Origin: Bradyrhizobium algeriense
Lineage (GTDB): Bacteria > Pseudomonadota > Alphaproteobacteria > Rhizobiales > Xanthobacteraceae
DNA length: 64,000 nt
Direction of reading: 5' to 3'
Assembly (NCBI RefSeq): GCF_036924595.1
Contig: NZ_JAZHRV010000001.1
Location: 992,001 to 1,056,000, forward strand
In this document: positions 35,693 through 44,276 of the stretch, in pieces
Position numbering within the stretch: position 1 is the first letter of the stretch
Layout: each line of letters starts with the position of its first letter
Notes under the pieces: model-generated
Database searches by the model: none
The model's input: the letters and a program-made list of their open reading frames with translations, nothing else
Told to the model about the DNA's origin: nothing
Program-made: the position numbers and the translations under genes

Positions 35693-36793
35693 ATGGACAA
35701 CGCACCTCTCATTCTACTTGCCGCGGGCGGCACCGGCGGTCATCTGTTTCCCGCCGAAGCGCTCGGCGTCGAACTCATCAAGCGCGGCCTGCGGGTGCGT
35801 CTGGCAACCGACGACCGCGCGCTGCGCTACAGCGGCCTGTTCACCCGGGATAATATCGATGTGGTGCCGAGCGAGACCGTGCGCGGCCGCTCGCTGGTGG
35901 CGCTGGCGCGCACCGTCTACACGCTTGGTTACGGCACGCTGGTTGCTGCCAGGCTGGTGCGGCGGCTGAAACCTGCCGCCGTGGTCGGCTTCGGCGGCTA
36001 TCCGACGCTGCCGCCGCTGATGGCGGCAAGGCTGCTCGGCGTGCCCGGCATCATTCACGACGCCAATGCCGTGCTCGGCCGCGCCAACCGCTTTCTCGCC
36101 CGCCGCGTCAACGCCATTGCCACCTCGCTGCCGGGCGTGCTCGATCGCGATCCTGATCTCGCGGGCAAGACGGTGACCGTCGGCACGCCGATGCGGCCCG
36201 CGATCCTCACGGCCGCCGCCGTGCCGTTTGCCTCTCCCGAACCGAACGGGCCGCTGCGCCTGCTGGTGGTGGGCGGCAGCCAGGGCGCGCGGGTTATGAG
36301 CGATATCGTGCCGGGCGCCATCGAAAAGCTGGAGCCGATGCTGTGGAGCCGCCTGGTTCTCACTCAGCAGGTGCGCAAGGAAGACATGGGGCGGGTGCGC
36401 GCGATCTATGAGCGGCGCAGGATCAATGCCGAACTCGCGCCGTTCTTTTCCGACCTGCCGGCGCGGCTGGCATCCAGCCACCTCGTGATCTCGCGCTCCG
36501 GCGCCGGCACGGTGGCGGAACTCGCCGCGATCGGCCGGCCCTCGATTCTGGTGCCGCTGCCCGGCGCGATCGACCAGGACCAGTTCGCCAACGCCGGCGT
36601 GCTGGCCCAGGTGGACGGCGCGCTGCGAATTCCGCAAGCAGAGTTCACGCCGGACCGTCTGGCCGCGGAAATCTCAGCCTTCGCCGCCGAACCCGCTCGG
36701 CTTACCGCGATGGCATCAGCCGCACGCAGTGTCGGCAGGCTTGATGCTGCTGAGCGGTTGGCCGATCTGGTGATGAAAATGGCCGGAATCTAG
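35693..36793 (+). CDS. murG: UDP-GlcNAc:lipid I N-acetylglucosaminyltransferase
   Basis: 366 aa GT28 enzyme. Motifs are LAAGGTGGHLFPAEAL (glycine-rich lipid-I loop), VVGFGGYPTLPPL, VVGGSQGARVMSD and SGAGTVAELAAIGRPSILVPLP, the latter with the UDP-GlcNAc site. It makes lipid II from lipid I on the inner leaflet. It follows ftsW by 65 bp, where a fragment of the dispersed GAAAACGCTATGG repeat lies. Confidence 0.96.
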   Translation: MDNAPLILLAAGGTGGHLFPAEALGVELIKRGLRVRLATDDRALRYSGLFTRDNIDVVPSETVRGRSLVALARTVYTLGYGTLVAARLVRRLKPAAVVGFGGYPTLPPLMAARLLGVPGIIHDANAVLGRANRFLARRVNAIATSLPGVLDRDPDLAGKTVTVGTPMRPAILTAAAVPFASPEPNGPLRLLVVGGSQGARVMSDIVPGAIEKLEPMLWSRLVLTQQVRKEDMGRVRAIYERRRINAELAPFFSDLPARLASSHLVISRSGAGTVAELAAIGRPSILVPLPGAIDQDQFANAGVLAQVDGALRIPQAEFTPDRLAAEISAFAAEPARLTAMASAARSVGRLDAAERLADLVMKMAGI

Positions 36794-36818
36794 GCCGTTG
36801 CGTGCAAAATTGCCCCTT

Positions 36819-36906
36819 GTCATGCCACGCGAAAGCGGGGCATCCAGTACCCTGCGGCGCCTGATTTGAGCCTCGGCTTCGCGGGATACTGGATCATCCG
36901 CTCCCG
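36819..36906. repeat. Diverged REP-like element between murG and murC
   Basis: TGTCATGCCACGCGAAAGCGG on one side and CGGCTTCGCGGGATACTGGAT on the other form an imperfect palindrome related to the CCCGCGAAGGCGGG family. Confidence 0.6.
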
Positions 36907-36951
36907 TGCGCAATTGCGCACAAGGCGGATGATGGCGATAGGGAATAATCC

Positions 36952-38355
36952 ATGAGACTGCCGCGCGAGATCGGACCCATTCACTTCGTCGGGATCGGCG
37001 GCATCGGCATGAGCGGCATCGCCGAGGTCTTGAGCAATCTCGGCTATACCGTGCAGGGCTCGGACGCCTCCGAGAGCGGCAATGTCGCGCGGCTGCGGGA
37101 GAAGGGGATTACGGTTTCGGTCGGCCACAAGGCCGAGAATGTCGACGGCGCCGACGTGGTGGTGGTTTCGACCGCGATCAAGCGCGACAATCCCGAATTG
37201 ATGGCGGCCCGCGCCCAGCGCATTCCGGTGGTGCGCCGGGCCGAAATGCTCGCCGAACTGATGCGGCTGAAAAGCTGCGTCGCGATTGCCGGCACCCATG
37301 GCAAGACCACGACGACGACGATGGTGGCGACCCTCCTCGATGCCGGCGGTCTCGATCCGACCGTGATCAACGGCGGTATCATCAATGCCTATGGCTCCAA
37401 CGCGCGGCTGGGCGCGGGCGACTGGATGGTGGTCGAGGCCGACGAGAGCGACGGCACGTTCCTGAAGCTGCCGTCCGATGTCGTGATCGTCACCAACATC
37501 GATCCCGAACATCTCGATCACTTCAAGACTTTCGAGGCGATCCAGGACGCATTCCGCAATTTCGTCGAGAACGTCCCGTTCTACGGCTTTGCCGTAATGT
37601 GCACCGATCATCCCGTGGTGCAGAGCCTCGTCGGCAAGATCGAGGACCGCCGCATCATCACCTATGGCGAGAATCCGCAGGCCGACGCGCGGCTGGTCGA
37701 CCTGACGCCGACCGGCGGCGGCTCGACATTCAAGGTCGTGTTCCGCAACCGCAAGACCGACGCCACCCATGAGATATCAGACCTCATGCTGCCGATGCCG
37801 GGGCGGCATAACGCCTCGAATGCCACGGCGGCGATCGCGGTGGCGCATGAGCTCGGCATGTCCGACGAGGCGATCCGCAAGGCAATGGCAGGTTTTGGCG
37901 GCGTCAAGCGGCGCTTTACCCGGACCGGGGAGTGGAACGGCGTCACCGTGATCGACGATTACGGCCATCACCCCGTCGAGATATCAGCCGTCCTTAAAGC
38001 GGCGCGTGAATCCACCAACGGCAAGGTCATCGCCGTGGTGCAGCCGCATCGCTTCACCCGCCTGCAATCGCTGTTTGAGGAATTCTGTACCTGCTTCAAC
38101 GACGCCGATGCGGTCGTGGTCGCCGAGGTCTATCCGGCCGGCGAGGCGCCGATCGAGGGCATCGATCGCGATCATTTCGTGCTCGGTCTGCGCGCCCACG
38201 GCCATCGCGAGGTGATCCCGCTGCCGAATGCGGGCGAACTCGCCAAGGTGGTTCACGGTCTCGCCGGCACCGGCGACCTCGTCGTCTGCCTGGGCGCCGG
38301 CAACATCACCCAATGGGCCTACGCCCTGCCGGGCGAGCTGAAGGCGTTGGGGTGA
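36952..38355 (+). CDS. murC: UDP-MurNAc:L-alanine ligase
   Basis: 467 aa. N-terminal [16 protein letters not shown], the P-loop [13 protein letters not shown] near residue 115, [13 protein letters not shown], and [16 protein letters not shown] are all MurC hallmarks. It starts the peptide stem on UDP-MurNAc. In other rhizobial clusters murB follows closely; here a 4.7-kb divergent gene group intervenes, and the first gene of that group converges on murC with an 11-bp gap. Confidence 0.96.
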   Translation: MRLPREIGPIHFVGIGGIGMSGIAEVLSNLGYTVQGSDASESGNVARLREKGITVSVGHKAENVDGADVVVVSTAIKRDNPELMAARAQRIPVVRRAEMLAELMRLKSCVAIAGTHGKTTTTTMVATLLDAGGLDPTVINGGIINAYGSNARLGAGDWMVVEADESDGTFLKLPSDVVIVTNIDPEHLDHFKTFEAIQDAFRNFVENVPFYGFAVMCTDHPVVQSLVGKIEDRRIITYGENPQADARLVDLTPTGGGSTFKVVFRNRKTDATHEISDLMLPMPGRHNASNATAAIAVAHELGMSDEAIRKAMAGFGGVKRRFTRTGEWNGVTVIDDYGHHPVEISAVLKAARESTNGKVIAVVQPHRFTRLQSLFEEFCTCFNDADAVVVAEVYPAGEAPIEGIDRDHFVLGLRAHGHREVIPLPNAGELAKVVHGLAGTGDLVVCLGAGNITQWAYALPGELKALG

Positions 38356-38366
38356 TGGCCGGTCTG

Positions 38367-39746
38367 TCAGACAACCGATAATGCCTGGTGCGCGCCGGCA
38401 TCGACGATCGATTTCAGCGTATTCAGTGCTTGGTCGAGCCGAATGATTGACTCGGCGGCGCCCAAGCATATCCGGACGCCGTTGATAGGATGATGGCCGA
38501 CGATGACAGCCTCGGTGGGCGTGATCGTAATTCCGTGACGCTTCGCCGCTGCCACGAACTCGGAAGCTCGCCACCGCTCCGGCAAATCGAGCCAGACATG
38601 ATAGGTCGCCTTCGGCAAAGCGAATATGTTCTTTCCGAACAGCTTGCGCACGAGAGCCACCCGCGCGATGGCTTCCTGCCTTTTTGCCTCGATGAGCGAG
38701 TCGGCCGTGCCGTCCTCGATCCACCGGCTGATGATTTCCGCCATCATGGGCGTCGCCATCCATGCGGTCGCCCTTACGCCTGACACCATACGATCCATGT
38801 ATTGAGGGGGTGGCGACACGAAGCCGATGCGTAAACCCGGCGCCAGGCTCTTCGAGAAGCTCCCGACGTAGAAGGTCCGCTCCCGGGCGTATTCGGCGAT
38901 CGGATCCAAGCGCTTGTTCAAGAGGAAATCGTACACGTCTCCTTCGATCAGGTGGAGCGCATGCCGCTCCATGATGTCCGCTATCGCTCGCCTGCGGGAT
39001 TCCGGCAAAACCGTCGCCGACGGATTCTGCAAATTCGGAATGAGATACAACACGCGGGCGCGCGTCTTCTGGACAAGTTCCTCCAGCTTCTCGGGAATGA
39101 CACCATCACGATCCAGCGGCGCGCCGACCAGACGCAATTGTGCGAAGTTAGCCAAAGCCTTAATCCCGGCATAGCTCATTGACTCGCATATGACGGTATC
39201 GCCGGGTTTGGTCAGCGCGGCGATGGCCAAGGCCATTGCGTGTTGTGCGCCCTGCGTCAGAACCAGACAATCCGGGTCAACGTGACTGCCCTTCCACCAT
39301 TTGGCGATTGCCTGCCTATGTCTCGCGAGCCCGCTGTGAGGCAAGTACTGCATGAGCTGGGAAAGATCGTCCGTCTTCGACAAATCGGAAAGCGCCTTCT
39401 TCAAGGCGGCCTCGGACCGACCTGTCGGCGGCAGGTTAAGGCTAAGATCGATTGATCCAAGATCGCCGCGCCCATCCCCGTAGAAGCGAGCGTCCGACTT
39501 GTCGGGTGTCCGTACAAAACTACCGCGACCGACTTCGCCAGAAATGAGACCACGCTTCTGCGCAGTCTGATAAGCGCGAGTAACGGTCCCAACGCTGATT
39601 CCGAGCTGATACGCGAGTTCGCGCATTGGCAAAAGCCGCATACCGGGCTCCGCGCGACCGGTCTGGATGTCCCGCTCCAGCGCATTAACGAGCGCTTCAT
39701 ACCGCGGCCCCTGGGAAGAGATCTGCTTAGGGATCCAAATTGCCAT
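38367..39746 (-). CDS. MocR-type regulator (GntR HTH fused to PLP aminotransferase domain)
   Basis: 459 aa from ATG 39746; an upstream ATG at 39806 would add 20 residues. The GntR winged helix is at about 15-75 (YEALVNALERDIQTGRAEPG, LRMRELAYQLGISVGTVTRAYQTA in parts). The aminotransferase-like domain follows, with TQGAQHAMALAIAAL, YLIPNLQNPSATVLP and the PLP lysine segment YVGSFSKSLAPGLRIGF. MocR proteins sense PLP or amino compounds and control neighbouring, usually divergent, genes. It therefore probably regulates the peroxiredoxin operon. Confidence 0.92.
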   Translation of the reverse strand: MAIWIPKQISSQGPRYEALVNALERDIQTGRAEPGMRLLPMRELAYQLGISVGTVTRAYQTAQKRGLISGEVGRGSFVRTPDKSDARFYGDGRGDLGSIDLSLNLPPTGRSEAALKKALSDLSKTDDLSQLMQYLPHSGLARHRQAIAKWWKGSHVDPDCLVLTQGAQHAMALAIAALTKPGDTVICESMSYAGIKALANFAQLRLVGAPLDRDGVIPEKLEELVQKTRARVLYLIPNLQNPSATVLPESRRRAIADIMERHALHLIEGDVYDFLLNKRLDPIAEYARERTFYVGSFSKSLAPGLRIGFVSPPPQYMDRMVSGVRATAWMATPMMAEIISRWIEDGTADSLIEAKRQEAIARVALVRKLFGKNIFALPKATYHVWLDLPERWRASEFVAAAKRHGITITPTEAVIVGHHPINGVRICLGAAESIIRLDQALNTLKSIVDAGAHQALSVV

Positions 39747-40089
39747 AAGATAATGTCTCTGTTGTCTTGCTAATACAATGTTGCCAGCCCTTACTGCGCT
39801 TTTCAACGGGCGCTGCGCCGGCCACGGCGATCGAAGTTGAAGCTGATGCAGCGAGCCCCCGCGCCCCGTCGCGTGAGATTCATCGTGAGCGCTTCACCGT
39901 GGCCAACATTGATTCGGGATGCGCCCTTCCGCAGACTGAGCGGACCGCCAAAATCCAAAACCGCTGAATCGTGCGATGCGAACAGGAAACGGTGCGGCGT
40001 GGCAGATTGTACTAGCGCAATGTAACAATTGCTTCATGAAGCAATATGCGCATAGTTCGTGAAGTTCTTCCAGAGAGGGAAATTCGAGC
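39747..40089. promoter_or_regulatory. Divergent promoter region with 18-bp perfect palindrome
   Basis: This 343-bp gap separates the MocR gene from the peroxiredoxin operon. A perfect palindrome ATTGCTTCATGAAGCAAT lies at 40028-40045, about 45 bp before the peroxiredoxin ATG. TTGTAC and TGTAACAA-type half-sites sit just upstream (40014-40030). GAGAGGG at 40072-40079 is the ribosome binding site. The palindrome is a candidate MocR operator. Confidence 0.5.
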
Positions 40090-40668
40090 ATGAATGCACC
40101 ACAGGCGGACCGGCTGAAATTGCAAATTCAAACCGGCCAATATGGCGGCGTCCAAAAAACCCATCCGAGGACCAATTCGAGGCCCGGCGACCAACTTCCC
40201 CCGCTTGAACTGTGCTCGACCGCTGGGAACACGGTTCACCTCGATCAGCAAGCGCGAAGCAGTCACCTGGTTCTGTTCTTCTATCCAGGGGACCTCGAGG
40301 GCCTTCGGTATCCGGAGATGTCGGGATGTACGCCCGAGGCCTGCAGCTTCCGCGACAGCGTGACTGATCTGCGCAAACTTGGTGCGGAAATTTTCGGCGT
40401 CAACTTCCACGCCACGTCACGCCAAAAAAGTTTTGTTGCAAGAGAGCATCTCAACTTTCCATTGCTGTCGGACGAAGCCGAGCAATTGACGGTGGCACTG
40501 GGGATTCCTGTGTGGACTACGGAACACGGCGAGCGCTTCGTTACGCGGACCACCGTGATCGTCAGGAAGGGAGGCACGATCGCAGAAATCTTCGACGACG
40601 TGCGACCAGACGGGCACGTTGCGGCTGTGTTGGCCGCCGTCGAGAAACTCTCGACTGATGGAGCCTGA
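40090..40668 (+). CDS. Peroxiredoxin, BCP/PrxQ-like variant
   Basis: 192 aa thioredoxin-fold protein. VLFFYPGDLEGLRYPEMSGC then TPEACSFRD places the peroxidatic Cys at 80 and a likely resolving Cys at 85, the CxxxxC spacing of PrxQ. Compared with the usual YPxxxTPGC motif, about seven residues are inserted and the Thr three before Cys80 is Met, so peroxide chemistry may be altered. The first 33 residues are an extra polar tail. The next gene, a thioredoxin-reductase-like enzyme 4 bp away, would be the obvious electron donor. Confidence 0.85.
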   Translation: MNAPQADRLKLQIQTGQYGGVQKTHPRTNSRPGDQLPPLELCSTAGNTVHLDQQARSSHLVLFFYPGDLEGLRYPEMSGCTPEACSFRDSVTDLRKLGAEIFGVNFHATSRQKSFVAREHLNFPLLSDEAEQLTVALGIPVWTTEHGERFVTRTTVIVRKGGTIAEIFDDVRPDGHVAAVLAAVEKLSTDGA

Positions 40669-40672
40669 CTCC

Positions 40673-41665
40673 ATGGACGACTCAGCCGTCGAGCGCGTCT
40701 TGATTCTGGGGGCGGGGCCCGCCGGCTACACCGCCGCGGTTTACGCCACCCGCGCAAACCTCAGTCCGCTGTTGCTGACGGGTAGTCAGCCCGGTGGTCA
40801 GCTGACTACGACAACCGAAGTTGAGAACTGGCCATCGGAAGTCTCCATCTCAGGTCCTGAACTGGTAGAGCGGATGTACAAGCAGGTGGAGCATCTCGGC
40901 GCCCGCATTGTCGTGGATTCCGTGACTTCGGTCGACCTGACCCGGCGTCCTTTCACCTGCGTGGGGGAAAGCGGAACGAACTACCGAAGTGACGCGCTGA
41001 TCATCGCGACGGGCGCGCGGGCCAGGCTGCTCGGGTTGCCAAGTGAGAGCGAATTTTTCGGGTACGGCGTATCCGCATGCGCCACTTGCGACGGCTTCTT
41101 TTACCGAGGCAGGCGTGTCGTAGTGATAGGCGGCGGAAGCGCAGCGGTCGAAGAAGCTCTCTATCTCACCAAACATGCCTCGAGGGTGATCCTCGTCCAC
41201 CGCCGCGGGACGCTGCGAGCGGAAAAGGTGCTGCAGGCGCGGCTGTTCAACCACCCGCAGATCGAGGTCATCTGGAATAGCGTCGTGGAGGAAGTGATTG
41301 GCAGGAAGAGTCCCAGTGCCGTCACCCATGTTAGGCTTCGCAATGTCGATACCCAGGCGCGACAGGATATCGCGACGGATGGAGTGTTTGTCGCCATCGG
41401 CCACGATCCGGCCACCGACCTGTTTGCAGGCCAACTCGCCCGCGATGACCACGGTTATCTCATCACCAAGCCAGACTCGACTGCAACCGCAATCCCCGGT
41501 GTCTTCGCTGCGGGTGATGTCAAGGACAGGATATTCCGACAAGCCGTAACTGCCGCCGGAATGGGATGCATGGCGGCGATCGAAGCCGACCGCTTTTTGT
41601 CGGTGGAACGGGCAAGCCGTGATGCGAACTCCGGAAGTGTCGGGTCGCAGTACTGCTTCGTCTGA
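40673..41665 (+). CDS. Thioredoxin-reductase-like NAD(P)H/FAD oxidoreductase
   Basis: 330 aa from ATG 40673 (GGAG 9 bp upstream). FAD site LILGAGPAGYTAAVYATRA, redox motif CATC at 136-139 (ACATCDGFFYRG), NADPH site VVIGGGSAAVEEALYLT, and the C-terminal FAD block GVFAAGDVKDRIFRQAVTAAG (quoted in part: FAAGDVKDRIFRQ). It would pass electrons from NADPH to the peroxiredoxin directly, or through a thioredoxin encoded elsewhere. It is a second-copy type enzyme; a housekeeping trxB probably exists outside the window. Confidence 0.9.
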   Translation: MDDSAVERVLILGAGPAGYTAAVYATRANLSPLLLTGSQPGGQLTTTTEVENWPSEVSISGPELVERMYKQVEHLGARIVVDSVTSVDLTRRPFTCVGESGTNYRSDALIIATGARARLLGLPSESEFFGYGVSACATCDGFFYRGRRVVVIGGGSAAVEEALYLTKHASRVILVHRRGTLRAEKVLQARLFNHPQIEVIWNSVVEEVIGRKSPSAVTHVRLRNVDTQARQDIATDGVFVAIGHDPATDLFAGQLARDDHGYLITKPDSTATAIPGVFAAGDVKDRIFRQAVTAAGMGCMAAIEADRFLSVERASRDANSGSVGSQYCFV

Positions 41666-41711
41666 CCACACGGAACGATTTGGATTATCCAACATCTCAA
41701 CGGAGGCGCGC

Positions 41712-42992
41712 ATGACTGACACGAAAGCAATTGAAGTTCGAGTATCGCCTGTTGGCAAAGCTGAAGATGGCCGGTGGTCCATCTTCGAGCGCGCGCCCGG
41801 TCTGTTGAACGGGCTTCGCTCGCTGTCAGGCGACCTGACGATAGGGACTATCGGGCAGGGACTTGTTGCGGGAATATTCGGAACGGCCGTTTCACTCGTT
41901 ATCCTCAATGGCGCGACCAAGGCTGGTCTCGGTCCAACAGAAGCGACGTCATGGATTTTCGGCGTCTACTTCATCGGAGGACTCGTAACCATTCTCGTTG
42001 CGTTGATCTACAGGCAGCCGATTTCCTTCTCGTGGAGTATTCCCGGGACAGCGCTCGTCGTTGCGGCCCTGAAGGACTATTCGTTCGCTCAGCTTATAGG
42101 GGCGTATTTGATCGTGGCGGCCCTTGTCACGACGATTGCCTTGACGGGCGTTGTAGGAAGAATCGTCAAATACCTTCCGTTTCCGATCGTCGTGGCCATG
42201 ATCGGTGGCATCCTCCTGCAATTCGCCATCGGCGTCGTCGGCGCCAGCCAAGCGCAGCCCGTAATCGTTGGTGCTGCGATCATTGGCTATTTTCTGACGG
42301 CGAAGGTCCTAAAGAAGGTGCCCGGCGTGCTCGGCGCTCTCGTCTTCGGAGCCGCTGCTGCATTCCTCGCAGGGAAGCTCAATTTCGGATCGATCGAGCT
42401 GCATCTCGTGATGCCAACTGCTACTGCTCCGGGCTGGTCGTCATCGGTGATTCTCTCAGTTGCCGTTCCTCTCGCGCTTCTTATCATCTGCGCCGAAAAC
42501 ACGAAGGGCGTCGGTATCCTGTTGTCGGCCGGATATGTGCCTCCGACCAACAGCATGCTTTTCGCCAGCGGGATCGGAACGCTTTTCAGCGGAATGTTCG
42601 GGGGACATAATCTCAACGTTGCGGGTCCGATGACGGCGATCTGCTCGAGCCCGCAAGCCGGAAACATCGGCACGCGATATGCTGCGTCGGTGGTTCAAGG
42701 TGTCATTTACGTCGCGTTCGGACTGGTTGCGAGCATGGCAGTGAGTACCGTCCGGGCGTTGCCTTCAGAACTCGTCGGGGCGGTCGCTGGGCTGGCGATG
42801 ATCACACCGCTGGTTGTCGCGCTGAACGCTGCGTTTGCCGCCAGGAAATTCCAAGTTGGCGCTCTCGTTTCGCTGGTGGTCGCGAGCACGAGCTTGACGA
42901 TTTTCGGAATTGGAGCCCCCTTATGGGCGCTCGCAATCGGGACGCTGGCTTCGTGGATAGTCGAGCCAGATTCGTTCCGGGCCGAAACTTAG
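41712..42992 (+). CDS. BenE-like membrane transporter (benzoate/H+ symporter family)
   Basis: 426 aa from ATG 41712 (AACGGAGG 8 bp upstream). About 12 hydrophobic helices; FSWSIPGTALVVAAL, GAYLIVAALVTTIALTG and LPFPIVVAMIGGILLQF match the BenE pattern, and FGGHNLNVAGPMTAICSS is its conserved loop. The cytoplasmic N-terminus is long (about 35 residues). BenE members import aromatic acids with protons, but the real substrate is unknown. It is the last gene of the peroxiredoxin operon, followed by a strong terminator. Confidence 0.82.
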   Translation: MTDTKAIEVRVSPVGKAEDGRWSIFERAPGLLNGLRSLSGDLTIGTIGQGLVAGIFGTAVSLVILNGATKAGLGPTEATSWIFGVYFIGGLVTILVALIYRQPISFSWSIPGTALVVAALKDYSFAQLIGAYLIVAALVTTIALTGVVGRIVKYLPFPIVVAMIGGILLQFAIGVVGASQAQPVIVGAAIIGYFLTAKVLKKVPGVLGALVFGAAAAFLAGKLNFGSIELHLVMPTATAPGWSSSVILSVAVPLALLIICAENTKGVGILLSAGYVPPTNSMLFASGIGTLFSGMFGGHNLNVAGPMTAICSSPQAGNIGTRYAASVVQGVIYVAFGLVASMAVSTVRALPSELVGAVAGLAMITPLVVALNAAFAARKFQVGALVSLVVASTSLTIFGIGAPLWALAIGTLASWIVEPDSFRAET

Positions 42993-43238
42993 ATTTATTG
43001 CCGTCGGAGCGGAAGCCCGGGACGCTCGCGCAAGCCATTGAAATCTCGTTTCGATGCGTTCCCTGCCGCCGCCATCCTTTGTGGATGGCGGCCAATTTTT
43101 GTCGCGCAGAATTTTGACCGTCATCCGTTATTGTCAGGTGCACATCGGTTCGTCACAAAGCGTTATTGTGCTGGAACAGGAGTTCGCTTAAAAAAATCGC
43201 GAAAATGGCTCTTCTAAATAGTTGGTGTCGGTGAAGAA
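42993..43238. other. Intergenic region between the inserted operon and murB
   Basis: It holds the terminator at 43068-43100 and a small inverted repeat CACAA-N7-TTGTG at 43154-43170. No gene is seen. A promoter for murB must lie here or just downstream. Confidence 0.4.
43068..43100 (+). terminator. Rho-independent terminator after the BenE-type gene
   Basis: Perfect 10-bp stem GCCGCCATCC/GGATGGCGGC with a 5-base loop, then CAATTTTT. It closes the inserted operon and prevents read-through into murB. Confidence 0.8.
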
Positions 43239-43352
43239 ATGGGGTCTGAATTTGAGCCGCTACAATGCACCCGGCCTGCAAAGGAAGGGAACGAAGTGGA
43301 CAGGCCCGGCGGTGACCAAATTGGTAGGCCGCGACATACCGAGGACGTTTAG
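43239..43352 (+). CDS. Possible 37-residue ORF immediately upstream of murB
   Basis: ATG 43239 to TAG 43352 encodes a polar peptide (starts MGSEFEPLQC, ends RPRHTEDV). The stop is directly followed by the murB TTG, so it could couple translation of murB. No family, weak ribosome binding site; it may be chance. Confidence 0.2.
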   Translation: MGSEFEPLQCTRPAKEGNEVDRPGGDQIGRPRHTEDV

Positions 43353-44276
43353 TTGACCTTCCCCGACATCACACCCGATCTCAAGACCGCGATGCCGCAA
43401 CTGCGCGGGCGGTTGCTGGCGAACCAGTCGCTGGCGGAGCTGACGTGGTTTCGCGTCGGCGGGCCGGCGCAGGTGCTGTTTACGCCGGCGGATGAAGACG
43501 ATCTCGCGTACTTCTTAAAGCTGCTTCCGAAGGCATTGCCGGTCTATGTCGTCGGCGTCGGCTCCAACCTGATCGTGCGCGACGGTGGTATGGCGGGGGT
43601 GGTGATCCGGCTGTCGCCGCGGGCGTTCGGCGAGACATCTGCGTCGGGCGATATCGTCAGCGCGGGCACGGCCGCGCTCGACAAGCGCGTGGCGGAGACC
43701 GCGGCTGCCGCCAACATCGGCGGCATGGAATTTTTCTTCGGCATTCCCGGCACCATCGGCGGCGCGTTGCGGATGAATGCCGGCGCCAATGGCGGCGAGA
43801 CCAAGGACGTTCTGATCGAAGCTGTCGGCATCGGTCGCGACGGCACCAGGCATGTCTTCAGCAATGCCGACATGAAGTTCGTCTACCGCAACAGCGGCGT
43901 CGATCCTTCCGTGATTTTCACCTCTGCGCGTTTCCGCGGCGCCATCACGGACGCTGAAGCCATTCGCGCGCGGATGAACGAGGTGCAGACCCATCGCGAA
44001 ACCGCTCAGCCGATTCGCGAAAAGACCGGAGGATCGACCTTCAAGAACCCGCCCGGCAACAGCGCCTGGAAACTGATCGACGCCGCCGGCTGCCGCGGCT
44101 TGCGCGTCGGCGGGGCGCAGGTCTCGGAAATGCACTGCAATTTCCTCATCAACACCGGTAATGCTACCGGGCATGATATTGAAACGCTGGGTGAAACCGT
44201 GCGCGAGCGGGTTAAAGCGAATTCTGGAATCGAGCTACACTGGGAAATCAAGCGGATCGGAATCGAGCGAGGCTGA
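43353..44276 (+). CDS. murB: UDP-N-acetylenolpyruvoylglucosamine reductase
   Basis: 307 aa starting at TTG 43353 with GAGGA 8 bp upstream; no ATG fits. MurB motifs: [58 protein letters not shown] (quoted in part: [17 protein letters not shown]), and [12 protein letters not shown] with the catalytic Ser. It reduces the enolpyruvyl ether to MurNAc using NADPH and FAD. Its last base is shared with the ddl ATG. Confidence 0.95.
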   Translation: MTFPDITPDLKTAMPQLRGRLLANQSLAELTWFRVGGPAQVLFTPADEDDLAYFLKLLPKALPVYVVGVGSNLIVRDGGMAGVVIRLSPRAFGETSASGDIVSAGTAALDKRVAETAAAANIGGMEFFFGIPGTIGGALRMNAGANGGETKDVLIEAVGIGRDGTRHVFSNADMKFVYRNSGVDPSVIFTSARFRGAITDAEAIRARMNEVQTHRETAQPIREKTGGSTFKNPPGNSAWKLIDAAGCRGLRVGGAQVSEMHCNFLINTGNATGHDIETLGETVRERVKANSGIELHWEIKRIGIERG

